Assembly (NCBI GenBank): GCA_964372115.1
Contig: CAYJPN010000040.1
Span: 1 to 43,493 of the forward strand
Source of the DNA: CG2-30-36-16 sp964372115
GTDB taxonomy: Bacteria; Bacteroidota; Ignavibacteria; Ignavibacteriales; Ignavibacteriaceae
Reading direction: 5' to 3'
DNA: 43,493 bases
Shown in pieces: positions 7,985 through 16,971 of this stretch (the stretch's first letter is position 1; each line of letters opens with the position of its first letter). The translations under genes were made by a program, and so were the position numbers. The notes under the pieces are model-generated. The model was not told the origin of the DNA. It ran no database searches and was given only the letters and a program-made list of their open reading frames with translations.

Positions 7985-10393
7985 TTATCTCAATAAAATC
8001 ATTTTTTTAGTGTTTACAAAGTTTCCTGTTTGCAACTTATAAAAGTAAATCCCAGAACTCAAACTGCTTGCATCAAAACTTACTTGATGATTTCCTGCAC
8101 CTTTTTTCTCGTTTACCAAAGTTGCAACTTCGATTCCAAGTATGTCATATACTTTTAATGTTATCAGGTGTAAAGACTGGGCATGTCCCGTCTCTACAGC
8201 TGGAACGGAATATTTTATTGTTGTTGTCGGATTAAACGGATTTGGATAATTCTGCGCTAATAAGAATTCCTGTGGTATTCCCAAATCAACTTCTATTTCT
8301 TTGCTGTATTCGTATTTGCCGTCATTGTCAATTTGTTTTAATCTGTATTTAAATTTTGTTCCGCCGTTAGGTTTATCGGTAAAATAATATTCCTTTACCG
8401 AATTGCTGTTACCGTGTCCATTCACAAAACCAACTGATTCCCAATCTGAAAGCTGACCGCTGATAACTGACCGCTCAATTTCAAATCCGTAATTATTCAC
8501 TTCTGTTGCTGTTTGCCAGTTTAAGTTTACATTGGTACCGGCAACCAGAGCAGAGAAGGATGTTAATTCTACAGGTAACGCTGCATCATTGGTTCGGAGA
8601 ATTGTCAGATTATGCCCCACCGCGGTTACATTATTAGCATCGGTACTTGCTACATCAAATAGCCAATTTTCAGTTATATCCGATTGTAACGTCCAGGTGG
8701 TCCCACCATCTGTTGTCCGAATTATTTCCCCTTGATTGGAAACAACTGTTCCTATATTTGTGCTCGAAAAACAAACACCCCATAAATTGGTTATTAATCC
8801 ACTAATCTGGGGGGTCCAGGTTGTACCACCATCAGTTGTTCGAATGATTTGGCTATCGGTGCCGCTTATTCCTCCAACAGCAGTCCCGTTATTTGCATCT
8901 GAGAAAGAAACATCATTTAAAGAAGCATATACATTAACCGACTGCACTGTCCAATTCGTGCCCCCATCCGTAGTAATAACAATTGTTCCAGCGTCACCCA
9001 CAGCGGTTCCATTATTCCCATCTGTAAATATTATACTTTTCAAAGCATTTGTTGTATTACTTGTTTGAGTACTCCAGTCAGTTCCTCCATTTGTGGTCCT
9101 AATAATTACCCCACCCGAACCACATGCTGTACCGTTATTTGCATCTATGAAACAAACTGAATTTAAATCCTGTGCTGTGGGGCTGGTTTGTGAAACCCAA
9201 TTTGTTCCTCCATCAGTTGTACGAACAATGCTCCCTGCCCACCCCACGGCTGTACCTGTATTTGCGTCTGTAAATGATACGCCATACAAAACACCCAGAG
9301 CAGGACTTGTTTGTTCGTTCCATGATGCGCCGCCATCAGTAGTTCTGAGTATCTTGGCAGGAGAGGAAAAATCAACGCCAAAACCGACAGCAGTACCTGT
9401 ATTTGCATCTGTAAAAGAAACGTTTCTCAAAGCAATATTGCCTCCAATTCCAGTTGATTGCTCCGCCCAGTTTGTCCCGCCATTTGTTGTTATTAATATT
9501 ATACCCATTGAGCCGACGGCTGTGCCATTATTTGCATTCGAAAAAGATACTCCCTCCAGCCCTCTTGTTGTTCCGCTAGTCTGGGATGACCAATCTGTTC
9601 CGCCATTGGTAGTTCTGACGATTGTTCCGTTATCACCAACCGCAGTGCCGGTATTTGCATCCGTAAAGGAGACAGATCTTAACGTATTGGATGTAAAACT
9701 TGTTTGAAAACTCCAGGTAGCGCCTCCGTCAGTAGTTACTTTTATTGCTCCATTATTTCCAACAGCTATTCCATTATTTACATCTGTAAAAACAGCGCCA
9801 TAAACCCAAGTAGATATAGTACTGATCAAATTCCAATCTGTGCCGGCATTTGTTGTTTTGTAAAACTTTCCTGTTGACGTAAATGCTATAACGTTGTTAG
9901 CATCAATAGATAGAACCGTATAAAAATTATTTGATGTTCCACTCGTTTGAGAAACCCAATTAGTGCCGCCGTCAGTCGTCCTACGGATAACACCGCTTGC
10001 TCCCACTGCGGTCCCATTGTTGGCGTCACTAAATGAAACATCGTACAAAGTAGTAGTCACTCCACTTGTTTGTTCTGCCCAGCTTGAGCCTCCATCTGTT
10101 GTCCGAACAATTTTTCCTCCGGATCCTACGGCAGTTCCATTGTTGGCATCAGTAAATGACAAACTATACAATTCACGCAACACAGTTGTGGATTGAATGC
10201 TCCAAGATGATCCGCCATCTGTTGTTTTCATTACTCGCCCGGCATCCCCGACAGCCCATCCAACGCTTGATGAAATAAACTGGACATCAAATAATAAATC
10301 TCCTTGAGGTAATGGGTTTTGCCATGACCATGTTTGTGCATAGACGACATAAAAAGTGCTAATAACAACAAACATTGTAAGTGTTTTTTTCAT
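7985..10393 (-). CDS. T9SS-secreted YCF48/BNR-like repeat protein
   Basis: An 802-residue secreted beta-propeller protein. The signal peptide (residues 1-19) ends VVYAQ. From about residue 20 to 620 there are 13 clear repeats of about 42 residues with core F.D.NNGTAVG...I.RTTDGG..W, plus a degenerate fourteenth. Fourteen would suit two seven-bladed propellers. The rest is a fibronectin-like linker and a T9SS sorting domain (NYPNPFNPTT, ending TKKMILLR). A strong AAGGAG lies about 8 bp before the ATG. The gene is downstream of a propeller kinase and NarL regulator and ends at a clear terminator. YCF48/Hcf136 homology explains the fold, not the function; here it is probably a surface or extracellular protein. 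Confidence 0.9.
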   Translation of the reverse strand: MKKTLTMFVVISTFYVVYAQTWSWQNPLPQGDLLFDVQFISSSVGWAVGDAGRVMKTTDGGSSWSIQSTTVLRELYSLSFTDANNGTAVGSGGKIVRTTDGGSSWAEQTSGVTTTLYDVSFSDANNGTAVGASGVIRRTTDGGTNWVSQTSGTSNNFYTVLSIDANNVIAFTSTGKFYKTTNAGTDWNLISTISTWVYGAVFTDVNNGIAVGNNGAIKVTTDGGATWSFQTSFTSNTLRSVSFTDANTGTAVGDNGTIVRTTNGGTDWSSQTSGTTRGLEGVSFSNANNGTAVGSMGIILITTNGGTNWAEQSTGIGGNIALRNVSFTDANTGTAVGFGVDFSSPAKILRTTDGGASWNEQTSPALGVLYGVSFTDANTGTAVGWAGSIVRTTDGGTNWVSQTSPTAQDLNSVCFIDANNGTACGSGGVIIRTTNGGTDWSTQTSNTTNALKSIIFTDGNNGTAVGDAGTIVITTDGGTNWTVQSVNVYASLNDVSFSDANNGTAVGGISGTDSQIIRTTDGGTTWTPQISGLITNLWGVCFSSTNIGTVVSNQGEIIRTTDGGTTWTLQSDITENWLFDVASTDANNVTAVGHNLTILRTNDAALPVELTSFSALVAGTNVNLNWQTATEVNNYGFEIERSVISGQLSDWESVGFVNGHGNSNSVKEYYFTDKPNGGTKFKYRLKQIDNDGKYEYSKEIEVDLGIPQEFLLAQNYPNPFNPTTTIKYSVPAVETGHAQSLHLITLKVYDILGIEVATLVNEKKGAGNHQVSFDASSLSSGIYFYKLQTGNFVNTKKMILLR
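8170..8197. repeat. 28-bp palindromic repeat inside T9SS domain coding sequence, copy 2
   Basis: Identical to the palindrome at 248-275, including its two mismatched pairs, and translated in frame to the same VETGHAQSLH peptide between the NPFNPTT and VYDILG motifs. Confidence 0.8.
8446..8473. repeat. Heptanucleotide tandem repeat (CTGANNN x4) in coding sequence, copy 2
   Basis: The same four heptads as at 524-551 (CTGAAAG, CTGACCG, CTGATAA, CTGACCG), encoding SVISGQLS in the linker before the T9SS domain. Confidence 0.8.
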
Positions 10394-10567
10394 AATATTT
10401 CTCCTTTGAAAAATGTTCTTAAATTGAAATTTAATCTGTTATCCTCAAAATCAAATGTATGTCTCTATTCCTGAAAGGTTGAGAAGTAATATCAATTACA
10501 AAAGAATTTTTTCGTAATAATCATTTGTTTTTTCATGTAGAAATTATAGGAGTCAATTTCCTTTCAC

Positions 10568-10587
10568 AATCCCACCTTCGGGGGATA
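10568..10587. promoter_or_regulatory. AATCCC-N8-GGGATA inverted repeat, possible operator
   Basis: An interrupted inverted repeat about 175 bp upstream of the YCF48-like cargo gene. An element with the same arms and the same 8-bp spacer lies at 11330-11349, just upstream of the regulator gene. Symmetric half-sites at matching spacing suggest a dimeric regulator site. A small RNA hairpin is the alternative. Confidence 0.35.
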
Positions 10588-10623
10588 TTGTTGCGGATTA
10601 GCATTATTTGTGATTTGCGTTAT

Positions 10624-10645
10624 GTGGGGGAATGAGTGGGGGAAT
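10624..10645. repeat. Direct repeat GTGGGGGAAT x2
   Basis: Two exact 10-bp copies (10624-10633 and 10636-10645) are separated by 2 bp, giving a period of 12 bp. They lie just downstream of the regulator stop codon and upstream of the cargo gene. The G-rich core resembles the GGGGGAT half-site of the nearby inverted repeat. A regulatory role is inference. Confidence 0.4.
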
Positions 10646-10670
10646 TTTATAATAGAGATGGATAGAAATG

Positions 10671-11297
10671 TTAAATTTCGCCGCGAAGCGATTTTGTAAT
10701 AACTTCAGCTTTTGAGTTGACGTACAGTTTTCGGTAAATATTTTTTGTGTGCGATTTTATTGTCTCAAGCGTATTGCCAAGGTTAGCGGCTATCATCTTA
10801 AAACTTTTTCCGTCAACCATTCCTGCAACAATTTGTTTTTCTTTTTCTGTCAGCGGGCTATCAATTTTGTTTTTGGGACTCTCAAAAAAGTGAACAACTT
10901 TACGTGCAATTTCCGGAGATAAGGGAGCGCCGCCCTGCTTCGTTTCTATTATTGCATCACGTATTTTCATTAAAGGTGTATTTTTTACGAGATATCCAAC
11001 TGCCCCCGATCGCAAGGCTTGAAATATTTTTTCAGTGTCATCAAAAACGGTGAGCATAATAATATTTACCTCAGCCCATTTTTCTCTTAAAAGTTTAATT
11101 GCTCCCAGACCAGACAATCCGGGTAAGCCAATGTCAAGAAGTATTACATCCGGGGGAAGGTGGTGATTGGCTTTGCCCATAAAATCTTCTACAGATTCGG
11201 CTTTAATTTCGCATAAAAACTCGGGTTGAGATGAAAGAAACTCAAACAAAGGTTCGCGAATGTCTTTAATGTCTTCTATTAATGCTACTGAAATCAT
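10671..11297 (-). CDS. NarL/FixJ-family response regulator
   Basis: A 208-residue response regulator. The receiver covers about residues 1-120, with E8/D9 as the acidic pair, phospho-acceptor D55 (VILLDIGLPG), T83 and K105. A LuxR-type HTH lies at about 145-205 (LTEKEKQIVAGMVDGKSFKMIAA, then TLETIKSHTKNIYRKL). It starts 50 bp after the stop of the propeller kinase at 11348, its likely partner, and is followed after 277 bp by the YCF48-like cargo. A short inverted repeat, AATCCC-N8-GGGATT, sits between kinase and regulator. Autoregulation and cargo control are plausible but unproven. Confidence 0.92.
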   Translation of the reverse strand: MISVALIEDIKDIREPLFEFLSSQPEFLCEIKAESVEDFMGKANHHLPPDVILLDIGLPGLSGLGAIKLLREKWAEVNIIMLTVFDDTEKIFQALRSGAVGYLVKNTPLMKIRDAIIETKQGGAPLSPEIARKVVHFFESPKNKIDSPLTEKEKQIVAGMVDGKSFKMIAANLGNTLETIKSHTKNIYRKLYVNSKAEVITKSLRGEI

Positions 11298-11329
11298 ACT
11301 TTAATTTATTAGTTGTCCACATCGGTAAC

Positions 11330-11349
11330 AATCCCCCAAACGTGGGATT
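11330..11349. promoter_or_regulatory. AATCCC-N8-GGGATT inverted repeat, possible operator
   Basis: A perfect six-base inverted repeat with an 8-bp spacer, about 33 bp upstream of the NarL regulator start and overlapping the kinase stop codon. It shares arms and spacing with the element at 10568-10587. Confidence 0.35.
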
Positions 11350-14300
11350 AGATAATTTTAGCCTCGAGATTAATTGTTAATCCGCCGTTATTAATAAACT
11401 CTATTTTGCCTTTAATATTGTCCATTCTGTGTTTCATATTTTTAATACCACTGCCTGTTTTTTTCAAGCTATACGGCAGCCCGCTCCCGTTGTCGGAAAT
11501 AGTAATTTTTATATATTCGTTTTGTTCCAGTATTTTTAATTTAATCACACTACCTTCCGAATACTTTACAGAATTGTTAATTGCCTCTTTTACTATTAAA
11601 AATAAATTTTGTCTGAAATCGACATTTAATTTTTTGTTGGGATTTTGAATGGCTATGTCAAATTCAATTGTTATTTCTTTACTCGACGCAAATTGACCGG
11701 CGGTTATTTTAATCCTCTCGATAAGGCTTTCAAGAGTATCATTTCGTGAATCAATAGACCAAATAACATCATTCATTATACTAATCATTTCACTGCTTTT
11801 TGCTCTGATCATTTCACTCTTCGTTTTTATTTTGGTCATATCATGTTCATAATTAATCATATCTGCATTGATTGAAATTTGCGATAATGATGACCCAACT
11901 TCGTCGTGTAAATCGCTGGCAATCTTAAGACGAAGTCGTTCCATTTCCAATTTTTTCTGCGTTTGCACATGATGAAATCGAAAAATTACAAATCCGATAG
12001 TGAATATCAAGAGAGAGTAGAACCAATATGTATCATAAAAAGGAGGGCTAATAATAATGCTTATTCGCTTAATGTTAGAACTCCACAAACCATTGCTGTT
12101 GCTTCCGTTTAATTCGAGTAAATATTCATCAGGCGTTAGGTTCGCAAAGTTCACAGTAGGATCTTTGCCGAGGAAAACCCAATCCTGACTTCCAGGGGTT
12201 AGTTTATAACGGTATAAATTTTTTTCAGGCTTACTAAAATCAAGCGATGAAAAATCAATTTTGATAAAATTTTCTTTATATGATAATTCTAAAATTGAAT
12301 CGCTAAGTTCGCCGAGCGACCTTTCCTGATTCATAACTGTTAATTTTGATATCTCTATCGGCGGGTTAAATTTACTTGTCGTAAATTCTTCCGGATCAAT
12401 TATTTCAAATCCTTTTATATTACCAGCGTATATAATTCCGCGTTCATCCTTATAAATAGCTCCCTGAACAAACTCATTTGAAAGGAGCCCGTCAACAACA
12501 AAATAATTTGTAAAGAGAAAGCCGTTGGAATCAAATTTTGAAACTCCGTTATTTGTGGTTATCCATAATTTGCCGAATTTATCCCGCTCTATTCCTAAAA
12601 CTGTATTATTGCACAATCCGTTTTTTTCTGTGAATAATATTGCAGTATTGTTTTTAAAACTGTATTTAATTAATCCACGTCCCCTTGTTCCGATCCATAA
12701 AACATTTTTACTTTCCTTGTACAATGCTGTTATTTGTTGATTTTCAATAATTTTATTTTTTATTTTTTCAAACGTTCTTTTTTTTACATCATGTATAAAT
12801 ATTCCTTCGCCGTGGGTTCCTATTAATATTTTTCCCTGTTCTATTTCGAGCAGAGCCCTTGTGTCGTGTAGGAAAGTGGTATCGGAATAAAACCCGCTTA
12901 AAACATTTTCCGGATTTTGAATATTACACAGCCCCTGCAAAGTTCCGACCCAAATGTTTTTATACGAATCCATAAGCATGCACTTAACAAAATCGTTCGG
13001 AAGCCTTTTATTGTTAGCGGTGTTATAGTTTACAAAAGTATTATCTCCAGAGTTATAGTGAGATACGCCGCTACCGTCTGTTCCGAACCAGTAAGAGGCG
13101 TTGTTTTCAATTACTATATCTGTAATATAATTGGAAGCAATTGAAGAATTATTTGCCATAAAATATTCTGATTGTCCGGTAGAGACATTTAACTTATTGA
13201 GACCTCCACCATATGTGCCCACCAAATACTCATCGTTATTTATTTTTTCGATGCAAAAGACTATCGGATTGTTTAATGCAGGTTTTCCAATGTTAGTTGT
13301 TATGTGCTCAAACCCTGAATTCTTAAAATTAATAAAATTTAGTCCCCCGCCGAATGTTCCGAGCCAATATCCACCCGAATTATTTTTACATATACCCCAA
13401 ATACCATTGTTTGTTATTCCATTCGGGATTTGAAGATTCATTTTAATATGGTTAATATACTCCCGTGATGGGTCAACAATCACAAGCCCTTGTGTATCGG
13501 TACCAATTAAAATCTTACCATCTTCAGTTTCAAATATAGATGTTATATCTTTGTCAATCTGCGAATCAAAAAATTTTTGAAATTTTATTTCCCCCATAGC
13601 GCTAAAATTACGGGAATCAAAAATGTTTACTCCTCCGCCGAAAGTGGCGATCCAATAGATTCCTTGGGCATCTTTTATTACTTCCCAAACATCATTGCTC
13701 GATAAGCTATAACCACCGGATTTTGAATTGGAATATAAAACACTTTTTTTTGTTTCTTTGTTGAACAAAACCAGTCCGTAACCATAACAAGCTAACCAAA
13801 ATTCTTTTTCGGAATGAGGATATATATCGCGTATATTTTTATAAGGTAAAATACTCTCGCTGCCGTTTGAAAAATCCACCCATTTGTTTTTTGCCGGATC
13901 AAAACTGTTGAGCCCGTTTTTTGTTCCTATCCACATTATGCCATTATTGTCTTCATATATCGCCCGCACATCATCGCCGTTTATAGAATTTAAATCATAA
14001 TCGGAATCAAAATGTTGATAATGGGTAAATTTATCCTCTTTGTAATCATAAAAATTTAACCCCCCGCCGTAAGTTCCTATCCACAAATTATTTTTAGAAT
14101 CTTCAAAAATTTTCCAGATATGATTATGAGATATCGAATTAGAGACTTCGGCATCGGGTTTAAAAACTTTAAAATGGTATCCATCAAATTTATTCAGCCC
14201 GTCCTGAGTTCCAGCCCAGATGTAGCCTCTCGAATCCTGCAACACACAATTAACAACACTCTGCGACAATCCCTCTCGAGAACTGTATTCTCTAACTTCA

Positions 14301-14377
14301 TATTTAATCTCTTGAGCATTAAGAATACATCCGAAGAGAAAAAAACCAAATAATGTCTTTTTGTTAATGTGGTTCAT
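11348..14377 (-). CDS. Two-component propeller sensor histidine kinase (HisKA_3)
   Basis: A 1009-residue membrane sensor with the periplasmic architecture of hybrid-two-component (HTCS) proteins. A signal peptide (about 1-21) is followed by 14 Reg_prop-type repeats with the G.LWIGT..GGLN.FD pattern to about residue 690, enough for two seven-bladed propellers. A Y_Y_Y domain lies at about 700-770 and one membrane helix at about 780-802. A HisKA_3 domain carries H824 in ASDLHDEVGSS, and a GHKL ATPase follows (KEAINNSVKYS, DNGSGL, GSGIKNMKHRM). Unlike true HTCS proteins it has no fused receiver or AraC domain; the NarL regulator 50 bp downstream fills that role. The ligand is unknown. Confidence 0.92.
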   Translation of the reverse strand: MNHINKKTLFGFFLFGCILNAQEIKYEVREYSSREGLSQSVVNCVLQDSRGYIWAGTQDGLNKFDGYHFKVFKPDAEVSNSISHNHIWKIFEDSKNNLWIGTYGGGLNFYDYKEDKFTHYQHFDSDYDLNSINGDDVRAIYEDNNGIMWIGTKNGLNSFDPAKNKWVDFSNGSESILPYKNIRDIYPHSEKEFWLACYGYGLVLFNKETKKSVLYSNSKSGGYSLSSNDVWEVIKDAQGIYWIATFGGGVNIFDSRNFSAMGEIKFQKFFDSQIDKDITSIFETEDGKILIGTDTQGLVIVDPSREYINHIKMNLQIPNGITNNGIWGICKNNSGGYWLGTFGGGLNFINFKNSGFEHITTNIGKPALNNPIVFCIEKINNDEYLVGTYGGGLNKLNVSTGQSEYFMANNSSIASNYITDIVIENNASYWFGTDGSGVSHYNSGDNTFVNYNTANNKRLPNDFVKCMLMDSYKNIWVGTLQGLCNIQNPENVLSGFYSDTTFLHDTRALLEIEQGKILIGTHGEGIFIHDVKKRTFEKIKNKIIENQQITALYKESKNVLWIGTRGRGLIKYSFKNNTAILFTEKNGLCNNTVLGIERDKFGKLWITTNNGVSKFDSNGFLFTNYFVVDGLLSNEFVQGAIYKDERGIIYAGNIKGFEIIDPEEFTTSKFNPPIEISKLTVMNQERSLGELSDSILELSYKENFIKIDFSSLDFSKPEKNLYRYKLTPGSQDWVFLGKDPTVNFANLTPDEYLLELNGSNSNGLWSSNIKRISIIISPPFYDTYWFYSLLIFTIGFVIFRFHHVQTQKKLEMERLRLKIASDLHDEVGSSLSQISINADMINYEHDMTKIKTKSEMIRAKSSEMISIMNDVIWSIDSRNDTLESLIERIKITAGQFASSKEITIEFDIAIQNPNKKLNVDFRQNLFLIVKEAINNSVKYSEGSVIKLKILEQNEYIKITISDNGSGLPYSLKKTGSGIKNMKHRMDNIKGKIEFINNGGLTINLEAKII

Positions 14378-14745
14378 TTTTAAAATATTTTTATGTGAAT
14401 ATACAAAAATTAGAAGGATAAAAAAGAAGAATTGTCTCGGGAAAAATCAACGTAACCGATTGCCCATCAATCATTTACCGGAGAAATAATTAGACGTGTA
14501 AACAGAAAACGCTGCGTGCTAATTTGGAAAAATGAAAAATATATTAAACCTGGAATTATTTAAATGAAATATTTGAGCAGAGAAAAAATCTTTCTTGGGG
14601 GAGACGGAATAATATTAATAGGAACAAAAAATTAGAAAGGTAATGCCAGTAATCTCTGCTTCAATATTTAAATGCCGGATAAATTACTTGCTAAATATCT
14701 TTTTTAGATTTAGTTTCTGTCATTATTCTAAAGCATATTTTTTTA
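14378..14745. other. 368-bp intergenic region between divergent kinase and TonB receptor genes
   Basis: This AT-rich stretch separates the minus-strand propeller kinase from the plus-strand TonB receptor and must hold both promoters. I see no convincing ORF, tRNA or terminator, and no B12-box-like motif of a cobalamin riboswitch. A CTTGGGGGAGAC sequence near 14594-14605 loosely resembles the G-rich motifs near the NarL regulator; I place little weight on it. Confidence 0.6.
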
Positions 14746-16971
14746 ATGAAGATTTTTTACGCAGCTTTTTTATTACTTTTATTTTTTTCGGTAAACTCCC
14801 TTGCCCAAATTCAAGGTTCGTTAAGAGGCAAAGTTGTTGATTCCCTCTCATCCGAACCGCTTGCATATTGCAATATTTTTATTGAACAACTTAACACCGG
14901 CGCATCAACGGACGAAAGAGGTTATTTTTATATTCCTTCAATAAGAGCCGGAAACACCTATAGCGTTCTTATTTCATACATCGGCTACACATCAAAAAGA
15001 ATAAATGTAAAAATACTTGGCAATAGAATTACCGATGTAAATATAAAACTTCACCGGTCGGTAATTCAATTACCCGAAGCTGAAAAAATTGGGGAGCGGT
15101 TTAACCTGCAGAATGAACCCGATGTAAGCATGCAGCGTTTATCTATCCGCGAACTCGAACTTCTCCCGAAAGGTATTGAGACCGATCTTTTTCGTTCAAT
15201 ACAAAATTTACCCGGTGTAAAATCAACCGGCGATGTATCCGCGCGTTATTATGTGCGCGGCGGTGCGAGTAATCAAAATCTTGTGCTTTTTGATGATGTA
15301 ACTCTTTATACGCCTTTTCACGCACTCGGATTATTCAGCGCCATCGATCCGGATGTGATAAATTTTGTTGAGTTTTACAAAGGAGGATTTCCAACCGAAT
15401 TTAACGGGAGGTTATCATCGATATTAAAAGTTACAACAAAAGACGGCAATAAAAATCGGTTCGGCGGTTCTGCCAGCGGCAGTTTTTTAACAGCTAAAGC
15501 TTTTATAGAGGGACCTATTCCCGATGGTTCGTTTTTTGTATCGGGAAGAAAAAGTCATACCAACAAAATTTTAAAAAAGTTTTTTGATGATAAAAATGTG
15601 CCCGCCGAGTTTTACGATTTGTCCTTTAAAGCAAATTATTCAAACCCGGTTTTCATGGAAAACGCAAAATTTACTGTCGAGGGTTTTTACAGCCATGATA
15701 ATTTAGATAATCCCGATCCTCTGCAGGAAGATTTTAACTGGGCTAATAATTTTTTCTCGGCTCGCTATTTTCAATGGATTACAGACTCGCCTGTATTTTA
15801 CGATATACAATTCTCGCAGAGCAGTTATTCAGCGGAGGTTAAACCCAACCTTAGCAAAACGCGGGCAAAAAAAAATACGCTATACGATTTTACTTTGAAC
15901 ACCTCTGTAACATTTGTGCTCGATAATAAAAACGAGGTAAGCGGTGGACTAAAGGTTATAAAGATAGATAATAACTTAAAACTCGAAAACACACGCGGTG
16001 CTATTACGGATATAAACGCGTCGGGCGCCAACATAAGTTTTTTCTTAAAATATAAATTGTTGAGTAATAAAAATTTTAGCGCCGACTTCGGCAGCCGGTT
16101 TAATTTTACCCGATTAGCAAGTGGAAGCGCCGGGCAGTTTTCATTTGAGCCGAGGGCTAATTTATTTTTTAAAATATTTCCATGGGCTGCTCTTACAGCC
16201 TCATGGGGAATTTACAAACAGGAGTTAACAACTCTTACCGATGAAAATGAAATAGTTTCGGTTTTTGAACCATGGATTATTACCCCCGCGTATCTCGATC
16301 CCGCCACAGCTTTTCATTACATCACCGGAATTAAAATAAACCCGGTTGGTAATTTTAGTCTGGATGTAGAGGGTTATTACAAACACATAAAAAATCTTCC
16401 TGCACTAAATGAACAAAAATATTTTCCCGAAGATCCGGATTTAATTCCAGGAACCGGCGAGTCATATGGTCTCGAAGCGCTTGCAAAATACTCAACCGGC
16501 ATTTTTAATCTCTCGGCTGGTTATTCATTAAGCTGGGCTTTCAAAGAAATAAATAGTTACAAATATCATCCTCGTTACGATTCGCGTCATTCTGTAAATT
16601 TATCACTCGCGGTAAGTCTTGGTTACGGCTTTGAAGCCAGCGCGATGTGGAATTATAACTCGGGGCTTCCATTCACACAAATAACCGGCTATATAAACAA
16701 ATTATATTTTGATGATTTTGCCGCCCGCAGTTATTATTTTCAACCTTACACATTACTTGCTTCCAAAAATCTTGGTCGTCTCCCGGATTATCACCGGCTT
16801 GATTTTGGAATATCAAAACAGTTTACAATTTCTTACATAAAGTTTTTTGTGGATTTTTCAATTCTTAATGTTTACAACAGGAACAATCTTTTTTACTTCG
16901 ACAGGAAAACAGGTAACCGTGTAGATATGCTTCCATTGCTGCCGACGGCAACTGTAAAGGTAGAGATATAA
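14746..16971 (+). CDS. TonB-dependent outer-membrane receptor with N-terminal CarboxypepD_reg domain
   Basis: A 741-residue outer-membrane protein for TonB-driven uptake. The signal peptide (about 1-20) ends NSLAQ. A carboxypeptidase regulatory-like domain lies at about 22-95 (GKVVDSLSSEPL, TDERGYFYIPSI, ISYIGYTSKRI). The plug at about 125-235 has LFRSIQNLPGVK, YYVRGGASNQNLVLFDDVTL and GGFPTEFNGRLSSILKV. An aromatic-rich barrel follows, ending in VKVEI. It is short for the class but complete. Its stop overlaps the ATG of a DUF4249-like lipoprotein (TAATG), a pairing common in Bacteroidota. The substrate cannot be read from sequence. The neighbouring divergent propeller kinase could control it, but that is only positional inference. 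Confidence 0.9.
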   Translation: MKIFYAAFLLLLFFSVNSLAQIQGSLRGKVVDSLSSEPLAYCNIFIEQLNTGASTDERGYFYIPSIRAGNTYSVLISYIGYTSKRINVKILGNRITDVNIKLHRSVIQLPEAEKIGERFNLQNEPDVSMQRLSIRELELLPKGIETDLFRSIQNLPGVKSTGDVSARYYVRGGASNQNLVLFDDVTLYTPFHALGLFSAIDPDVINFVEFYKGGFPTEFNGRLSSILKVTTKDGNKNRFGGSASGSFLTAKAFIEGPIPDGSFFVSGRKSHTNKILKKFFDDKNVPAEFYDLSFKANYSNPVFMENAKFTVEGFYSHDNLDNPDPLQEDFNWANNFFSARYFQWITDSPVFYDIQFSQSSYSAEVKPNLSKTRAKKNTLYDFTLNTSVTFVLDNKNEVSGGLKVIKIDNNLKLENTRGAITDINASGANISFFLKYKLLSNKNFSADFGSRFNFTRLASGSAGQFSFEPRANLFFKIFPWAALTASWGIYKQELTTLTDENEIVSVFEPWIITPAYLDPATAFHYITGIKINPVGNFSLDVEGYYKHIKNLPALNEQKYFPEDPDLIPGTGESYGLEALAKYSTGIFNLSAGYSLSWAFKEINSYKYHPRYDSRHSVNLSLAVSLGYGFEASAMWNYNSGLPFTQITGYINKLYFDDFAARSYYFQPYTLLASKNLGRLPDYHRLDFGISKQFTISYIKFFVDFSILNVYNRNNLFYFDRKTGNRVDMLPLLPTATVKVEI

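Larger units (their letters stand above)
8106..8524. repeat. 419-bp near-identical direct repeat, copy 2 (T9SS sorting domain)
   Basis: Second copy of the segment at 184-602, offset by 7922 bp, in the same orientation and reading frame. Similarity stops abruptly at both ends: after the shared linker start (DNA GCCAGTTTAA) and within the VNE(N/K)K codons. Being a direct repeat, it could recombine with copy 1 and delete the intervening 7.9 kb. Confidence 0.93.

Noticed and set aside
8532..10196. Chain of plus-strand ORFs with repeated VPPSVV and PTAVPLFAS segments
   Set aside because: They are the antisense of the repeated TTDGG..W codons in the YCF48-like cargo. The repetition comes from the real gene on the minus strand, and the ORFs lack leaders or ribosome-binding sites.
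7946..10393. CRISPR-like periodicity in the repeated cargo gene
   Set aside because: Repeats of about 125 bp are diverged at DNA level and translate into one continuous protein with a fixed motif; no uniform direct repeats with unique spacers.
14378..14745. Possible cobalamin or other riboswitch upstream of the TonB receptor
   Set aside because: No B12-box-like conserved core and no strong stem-loop before the start could be found.
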